Assembly (NCBI GenBank): GCA_029935695.1
Contig: JAOZJV010000098.1
Location: 1 to 9,404, forward strand
DNA length: 9,404 nt
Origin: Candidatus Krumholzibacteriia bacterium
GTDB lineage: Bacteria > Krumholzibacteriota > Krumholzibacteriia > LZORAL124-64-63
Direction: 5' to 3'
Made by a program: the position numbers and the translations under genes. The notes beneath the pieces are model-generated. The model searched no databases. It was given only the letters and a program-made list of their open reading frames with translations, and had not been told where the DNA came from. Numbering within the stretch: the first letter of the stretch is position 1; every line of letters starts with the position of its first letter. Positions 6,332-9,404 of the stretch are shown piece by piece.

Positions 6332-7594
6332 ATGACTCTTGGAAAAACTACTTTGGTGTTGGCAATGTTAATACTGATTGCTTCATCGGCCATGGCTGAT
6401 GATCCGGTGTACCGGGCCAAAAACGAGTACCCTGTGCTGGATGAAATCACCGATGCGCGGGATGCAGCTCAGGCCGTGCGCGACAGCATCCGTGATGCGG
6501 TGGATCAAAAGTATGCGGACGAAGCCGAAGCAAAATCCGACGCCCGCCTGGATCTGCGCGTGGACTGGAGTAAAGTCAAATCTCCCAAAAAACCCGAAGA
6601 TTTTGAACAAGTGTGGCATCTGCCTCCCACGCCTCAGTTTTACACGGGAAGCTGCTGGGCATTCTGCTCGGTCAGCTACATGGAAAGTGAGTCTCATCGC
6701 CTCGGTGGCCCGGGTGTGAAGCTTTCTGAAATGTGGGTTGTGTATTGGGAATACGTGGAAAAAAGCCGAGCCTATTTGGCCAGCTTTGGGCACACACCTT
6801 TGGCTCAGGGCAGTCAGGATCACGGCACCATGGAAGTTTTTGCCAAATACGGCGCCATGAGCCGGGAAGCGTATCCAGGAGTGCTGGCCGAAGATGGTCG
6901 CTACGACCATACGCCGATGATGAAAGAGTTGAAGGGCTTCCTTGATTGGGTTCTGGAAAGCGGAACCTGGGATGAAGATCAGAACCTGGCATATGTGCGC
7001 TCCATTTTGAACAAGCACATGGGCACCCCACCGGCGGATGTGGTTTTTGATGGTCGCACTTACAGTCCTCAGAGCTTCCTCAAGGATGTGCTCAACCTGG
7101 ACATGGAAGATTATGTGGGATGCGTCTCGCGCATGGATACTCCTTTCTACACACAGGTGCTTCTGGATGTGACGGATAACTGGCGCCGCAAGGATGATTA
7201 TCTGAATCTGCCTCTGCATGATTTTTATGATGTAATCAAGAAGTCTGTTAAAGATGGTTTCACCGTGAGCATTGGTGGGGACAACAGCGAAGCCGGTATG
7301 GATGGGAAATTTGATACGGCGATTATTCCGGAGTGGGATATTCCTGCGAAGTATATCAACCAGGCCAGTCGGGAGTTCCGCATTGGGAACAAAACTACTG
7401 GGGATGATCATGGGTTGCATGTGGTTGGGTATACTAAGGTGGGGGGGAAGGATTGGTTTTTGATTAAGGATTCCAATCGCAGTTCCCGGCTTGGTGAATT
7501 TAAGGGATATTACTTTTGGTCAGGAGACTACATCAAGTTGAAGATGCTCAGTTTCACTGTGCATAAGGATCGCCTGGAAGGATTGCTGAACTAA
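6332..7594 (+). CDS. Exported C1B-type (bleomycin hydrolase/PepC-like) peptidase with altered catalytic Asn
   Basis: This 420-residue papain-fold protein has a signal peptide (MTLGKTTLVLAMLILIASSAMA, cut before DDPVYR). The start is set by GGAGG 5 nt before ATG 6332; an in-frame ATG at 6320 that overlaps the Yip1 stop is less well placed. The oxyanion Gln102 and nucleophile Cys108 (Q-FYTGS-CWAF) are spaced as in papain, and His360 lies in DDHGLHVVGY. The segments KLSEMWVVYW, FLKDVLNLDMEDYV, PFYTQVLLDVTDNWR, LPLHDFYDVIKK and SGDYIKLKMLSFTVHKD match bacterial bleomycin-hydrolase/aminopeptidase C-like proteins. Where the family has the K-N-S-W-G motif, this protein has K-D-S-N-R, so the catalytic Asn is Asp380 and the Trp is lost. 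Classical bleomycin hydrolases are cytosolic, but this one is exported. It may be active with a different pH profile or have lost activity. Confidence 0.9.
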   Translation: MTLGKTTLVLAMLILIASSAMADDPVYRAKNEYPVLDEITDARDAAQAVRDSIRDAVDQKYADEAEAKSDARLDLRVDWSKVKSPKKPEDFEQVWHLPPTPQFYTGSCWAFCSVSYMESESHRLGGPGVKLSEMWVVYWEYVEKSRAYLASFGHTPLAQGSQDHGTMEVFAKYGAMSREAYPGVLAEDGRYDHTPMMKELKGFLDWVLESGTWDEDQNLAYVRSILNKHMGTPPADVVFDGRTYSPQSFLKDVLNLDMEDYVGCVSRMDTPFYTQVLLDVTDNWRRKDDYLNLPLHDFYDVIKKSVKDGFTVSIGGDNSEAGMDGKFDTAIIPEWDIPAKYINQASREFRIGNKTTGDDHGLHVVGYTKVGGKDWFLIKDSNRSSRLGEFKGYYFWSGDYIKLKMLSFTVHKDRLEGLLN

Positions 7595-7600
7595 GCCGGC

Positions 7601-8809
7601 TCATTCTTCCCAAAGAACCCGGTAACAAATCACCTCTAAATCGGTGTCATCAAAACGAGGGTTGGTTTCGTCATCAAAATCGAAACCACCCTCGTTGATG
7701 TTTCGGACCATGATCACCTGCCGTCCCTGAAACACATACCAGCGATCGAACAGCGGGTCCCCGGTGCCGACGATATCCACCTGGTTGCGGAACTCTCCAT
7801 CAGTGTTAAAAAGATCATACCGGACCATGACACCGTCGGGCAGATTATCAAAACTGGCGGCCGACTCAATCCAGATTTCACAACCCCAGGAGTTGTCAGT
7901 GATCCACAGTTGGTTCACCCATGGATCGTTCTCACCAACAATGATCGGCGGGTTGCTTTGACTGTAATTTTCCGTGAGTGATTTCTTGATTTTGTTGATA
8001 GAGGCTTGGGACCGCATGGGGCGCTGGCCATCCCGGGTGAAACTCTTGATGATGACGCCTTCGGGGGTGGCGCAATGCACCAGATACTGGTCGCGCTGGT
8101 CGGCAAACCAAAGGTTGCCCGCCGGGTCCACATCCCAGCGGTTCCAGAGTTGCTGATAGCTTTCGCCTTCATTGACGACGCCGTCCCGGGTGCCTTTGAG
8201 ATAGGCATCGTCCGGCAGGGTGCGGTAGGTGTGGGAGATGTTTCCATCGGGCATGACACCCACCAACCGCGTTGTGGACTGGGGTCCGCCCTCGGCAAAA
8301 ACAATATTGTCTACAGACATGACCAAATGTCCAAACTGGCGGGTGCCGCTCATGCATCCCACCAAGCCTTCGTCGCCGGTGTCTGGATTGACAACTGTTT
8401 TGCCATCCGGATCACCATTTTCTTTCAGCCAGACAACAGACGCGGGTATGGCTTCCAGCAGTCCGATCCCGCCGTCTTTCTTCAGGAAAATTTTCCGGGC
8501 CAGGGTGGTCTCGCCGGGGCCTTCACCCTGGTGGCCCATCACCTTGACGGGCTTTCCTTTGGGGTCAAGCACCGTTACTTCCTGGGTCTGGTAATCCAGA
8601 ATGTAGGTGTTGCCATGGGGATCCATTTTGACATCGATGATGCGCCCGAAAAACAGGTCGTCATCGGCGCTGACTTTCCACTGCTGCTTGAGATGCCAAT
8701 GGCGGATGGATTGGGTTGGCCTGGATCCATTGTGGATCGTGGTGATTTCAGATGCCTGCGTGGTTGAGGCGGTGAAAAAGAGAAAGAAGCATGAGATAAG
8801 AAGGCGCAT
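7601..8809 (-). CDS. Exported six-bladed beta-propeller (NHL-like) protein
   Basis: This 402-residue protein starts with a signal peptide (MRLLISCFFLFFTASTTQA). Cys7 has lipobox-like neighbours, but the region before it is too short for a lipoprotein signal. Recognisable blades share a D-x-D/P-x-G-N-x-W/Y-x-x-D pattern: IIDVKMDPHGNTYILD at about residues 57-72 and RWDVDPAGNLWFADQRDQ further on. The first blade is followed by GHQGEGPGE, a frequent signature of six-bladed beta-propeller proteins in Bacteroidota and candidate phyla. Ligand and partner are unknown, and extracytoplasmic binding is inferred. The gene has its own strong promoter at 8916-8888. The ribosome-binding site is unclear: a G-run ends about 11 nt before the ATG. 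It converges on the peptidase gene with a 6-bp gap and no visible shared terminator. Confidence 0.8.
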   Translation of the reverse strand: MRLLISCFFLFFTASTTQASEITTIHNGSRPTQSIRHWHLKQQWKVSADDDLFFGRIIDVKMDPHGNTYILDYQTQEVTVLDPKGKPVKVMGHQGEGPGETTLARKIFLKKDGGIGLLEAIPASVVWLKENGDPDGKTVVNPDTGDEGLVGCMSGTRQFGHLVMSVDNIVFAEGGPQSTTRLVGVMPDGNISHTYRTLPDDAYLKGTRDGVVNEGESYQQLWNRWDVDPAGNLWFADQRDQYLVHCATPEGVIIKSFTRDGQRPMRSQASINKIKKSLTENYSQSNPPIIVGENDPWVNQLWITDNSWGCEIWIESAASFDNLPDGVMVRYDLFNTDGEFRNQVDIVGTGDPLFDRWYVFQGRQVIMVRNINEGGFDFDDETNPRFDDTDLEVICYRVLWEE

Positions 8810-8887
8810 GGCAGATCATTCCCCCCCAGGAATACTGTCAAAAATTGATTGGAATGAAATTCAACCCTCCAGGATTGCAACGGTTTC

Positions 8888-8916
8888 ATTGTATCAGAAA
8901 AGGGACCGGATGCCAA
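8888..8916 (-). promoter_or_regulatory. Strong sigma-70-like promoter of the propeller gene
   Basis: The -35 box TTGGCA (5/6) at 8916-8911, an ideal 17-bp spacer, and the -10 box TACAAT (5/6) at 8893-8888 read on the minus strand. Transcription would begin near 8881, leaving a leader of about 70 nt before the ATG at 8809. Confidence 0.65.
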
Positions 8917-8923
8917 TAGCGGG

Positions 8924-8945
8924 AAATTCCCGCCGGCGGGAATTT
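8924..8945. repeat. Perfect 22-bp palindrome upstream of the propeller promoter
   Basis: The half-site AAATTCCCGCC (8924-8934) is followed immediately by its exact reverse complement, GGCGGGAATTT (8935-8945), with no spacer. Its near edge is 7 bp upstream of the -35 box at 8916. Position and perfect symmetry suit a binding site for a dimeric activator or repressor. With no loop bases it is a poorer hairpin, and the T run on the plus strand has no plus-strand gene before it to terminate. Confidence 0.6.
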
Positions 8946-8996
8946 TTGGAATGATATATTTGGGATATGCCCGTCTGGAAGGTAGTGTGTTGCAAC

Positions 8997-9026
8997 ATTA
9001 TCGGGTGCAAATGGTTGCGGGGGCAA
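8997..9026 (-). promoter_or_regulatory. Possible second, upstream minus-strand promoter
   Basis: TTGCCC (4/6) at 9026-9021, an 18-bp spacer and GATAAT (5/6) at 9002-8997 form a plausible promoter about 190 bp upstream of the propeller start. A transcript from it would begin near 8990 inside TGTTGCAACA and read through the 22-bp palindrome. Confidence 0.3.
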
Positions 9027-9070
9027 CTATTACGACCCTGTAGTACAACCTGCCTTTCTGGCGGGTTGAA

Positions 9071-9107
9071 TAACAAAACCCTCCCCAAGGCCATTGCTTG
9101 GAGAGGG
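9071..9107 (-). terminator. Intrinsic terminator of the hydrogenase gene
   Basis: The arms at 9079-9089 and 9097-9107 form an 11-bp stem with a 7-nt loop, 20 nt after the hydrogenase stop codon. In the minus-strand RNA every position pairs (one as G-U), whereas the plus-strand RNA would have an A-C mismatch there. On the minus strand the stem is followed by TTTTGTTATT. The G-U pair and the U-rich tail both fix the direction. Confidence 0.8.
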
Positions 9108-9126
9108 CTTTCTTCTTACACGAGAC

Positions 9127-9404
9127 CTAACTCCGAATCTCATCCCAAATCGTCTTCATGTTATGCTTCACCTTCACCTTCCGGTCACGGTAGGTGGTGT
9201 GAAGCAATTCATGAGATTTATGGCCCAGCGGTTCGCCCAAAAACTCCTTATAGATTCTTTGAATACAAGGGTTGTTGTGCGATTGCCGGATGGGCGCCTC
9301 GCTGTCGATTTTATAAATAGCCTTCTGCCGCTCGTGCCAGAAACTCTGGTAGTTTTTCTTGATGCGCGGTTGACCGCCACCGCCCATGCAGCCGCCGGGA
9401 CAGA
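9127..9404 (-). CDS. hydA: [FeFe]-hydrogenase catalytic subunit, C-terminal fragment
   Basis: This is the C-terminal ~91 residues of the enzyme that reversibly reduces protons to H2 at the H-cluster; the rest lies beyond the window. The fragment opens with the conserved L3 motif CPGGCMGGGGQP. Its two cysteines (codons 9402-9400 and 9390-9388) correspond to the last two H-cluster ligands of Clostridium hydrogenase CpI (Cys499 and Cys503), the second of which bridges the [4Fe-4S] and 2Fe parts. The iron-hydrogenase small-subunit region follows (RIKKNYQSFWHERQKAIYKI, PIRQSHNNP, IYKEFLGEPLGHKSHELLHTTY), then a basic tail of about 20 residues. It could be a monomeric hydrogenase or the HndD-like subunit of a bifurcating complex; this fragment cannot separate them. 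An intrinsic terminator follows directly, so it ends its transcription unit. Confidence 0.95.
   Translation of the reverse strand, partial: CPGGCMGGGGQPRIKKNYQSFWHERQKAIYKIDSEAPIRQSHNNPCIQRIYKEFLGEPLGHKSHELLHTTYRDRKVKVKHNMKTIWDEIRS

Larger units (their letters stand above)
8810..9126. other. Noncoding region between the hydrogenase and propeller genes
   Basis: This is a stretch of about 317 bases without a supported gene. It holds the hydrogenase terminator (9107-9071), a weaker candidate promoter (9026-8997), a 10-bp palindrome TGTTGCAACA (8988-8997), a perfect 22-bp palindrome (8924-8945) and the propeller promoter (8916-8888). A further hairpin, AACCTGCC-tttct-GGCGGGTT, lies at about 9047-9067 and pairs best as plus-strand RNA. 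Short ORFs across it lack ribosome-binding sites and resemble no family I know. Confidence 0.6.

Noticed and set aside
6383..7420. Minus-strand ORF of 345 codons
   Set aside because: It is antisense to the C1B-like peptidase, has no ribosome-binding site and no recognisable motif.
8006..8767. Plus-strand ORF of 253 codons
   Set aside because: It is antisense to the propeller protein, has no Shine-Dalgarno sequence and shows no family resemblance.
8924..8945. 22-bp palindrome as a plus-strand terminator
   Set aside because: No plus-strand gene ends before it, and the arms have no loop bases. Its position upstream of the minus-strand promoter suits a protein-binding site better.
8894..9094. 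Small minus-strand ORF of 66 codons in the hydrogenase-propeller gap
   Set aside because: It runs through the hydrogenase terminator side of the gap, the palindromes and the propeller promoter, has no ribosome-binding site and no motif.

Overview
The window looks like a chromosomal stretch from an uncultured, diderm (Gram-negative-type) bacterium with an anaerobic or fermentative lifestyle. The diderm call rests on a patatin–POTRA–outer-membrane-barrel protein and on four further proteins with export signals. The anaerobic call rests on the C-terminus of an [FeFe]-hydrogenase at the right edge. The mix of NIDO-domain, six-bladed beta-propeller, subtilase with carboxypeptidase-regulatory-like domain and bleomycin-hydrolase-like exported proteases resembles FCB-group or candidate-phylum genomes (for example Krumholzibacteriota or Eisenbacteria-like lineages). 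That placement is inference from gene content only. No tRNA, rRNA, CRISPR array, insertion sequence or phage gene was seen.

Layout, left to right. Positions 1-2008 (minus) encode an exported S8 subtilisin-like protease whose C-terminus is cut by the window edge. Positions 2009-2252 hold its AT-rich leader and an 11-bp hairpin that probably terminates the next gene. Positions 2253-3274 (minus) encode a secreted NIDO-domain protein with a one-base frameshift near its 3' end and no ordinary start codon, although it has a clear promoter. Positions 3457-5697 (plus) encode a PlpD-like (type Vd) patatin phospholipase with its own outer-membrane barrel. Positions 5784-6320 and 6332-7594 (plus) are a tightly spaced pair: a Yip1-family inner-membrane protein and an exported C1B/bleomycin-hydrolase-like peptidase with Asp where the catalytic Asn should be. 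Positions 7601-8809 (minus) encode an exported six-bladed beta-propeller protein, convergent with the peptidase and only 6 bp from it. Positions 8810-9126 are noncoding and hold a strong sigma-70-like promoter, a perfect 22-bp palindrome and a terminator. Positions 9127-9404 (minus) are the C-terminal end of the [FeFe]-hydrogenase catalytic subunit.

The genes do not form one pathway. They look like a cluster of individually transcribed cell-envelope and secreted-protein genes (two proteases, a lipase, a NIDO protein, a propeller), with one probable two-gene operon (Yip1 plus peptidase), next to an energy-metabolism gene. The features most worth following up are the altered catalytic residue of the C1B-like peptidase, the damaged or unusually initiated NIDO gene, and the palindrome upstream of the propeller promoter.
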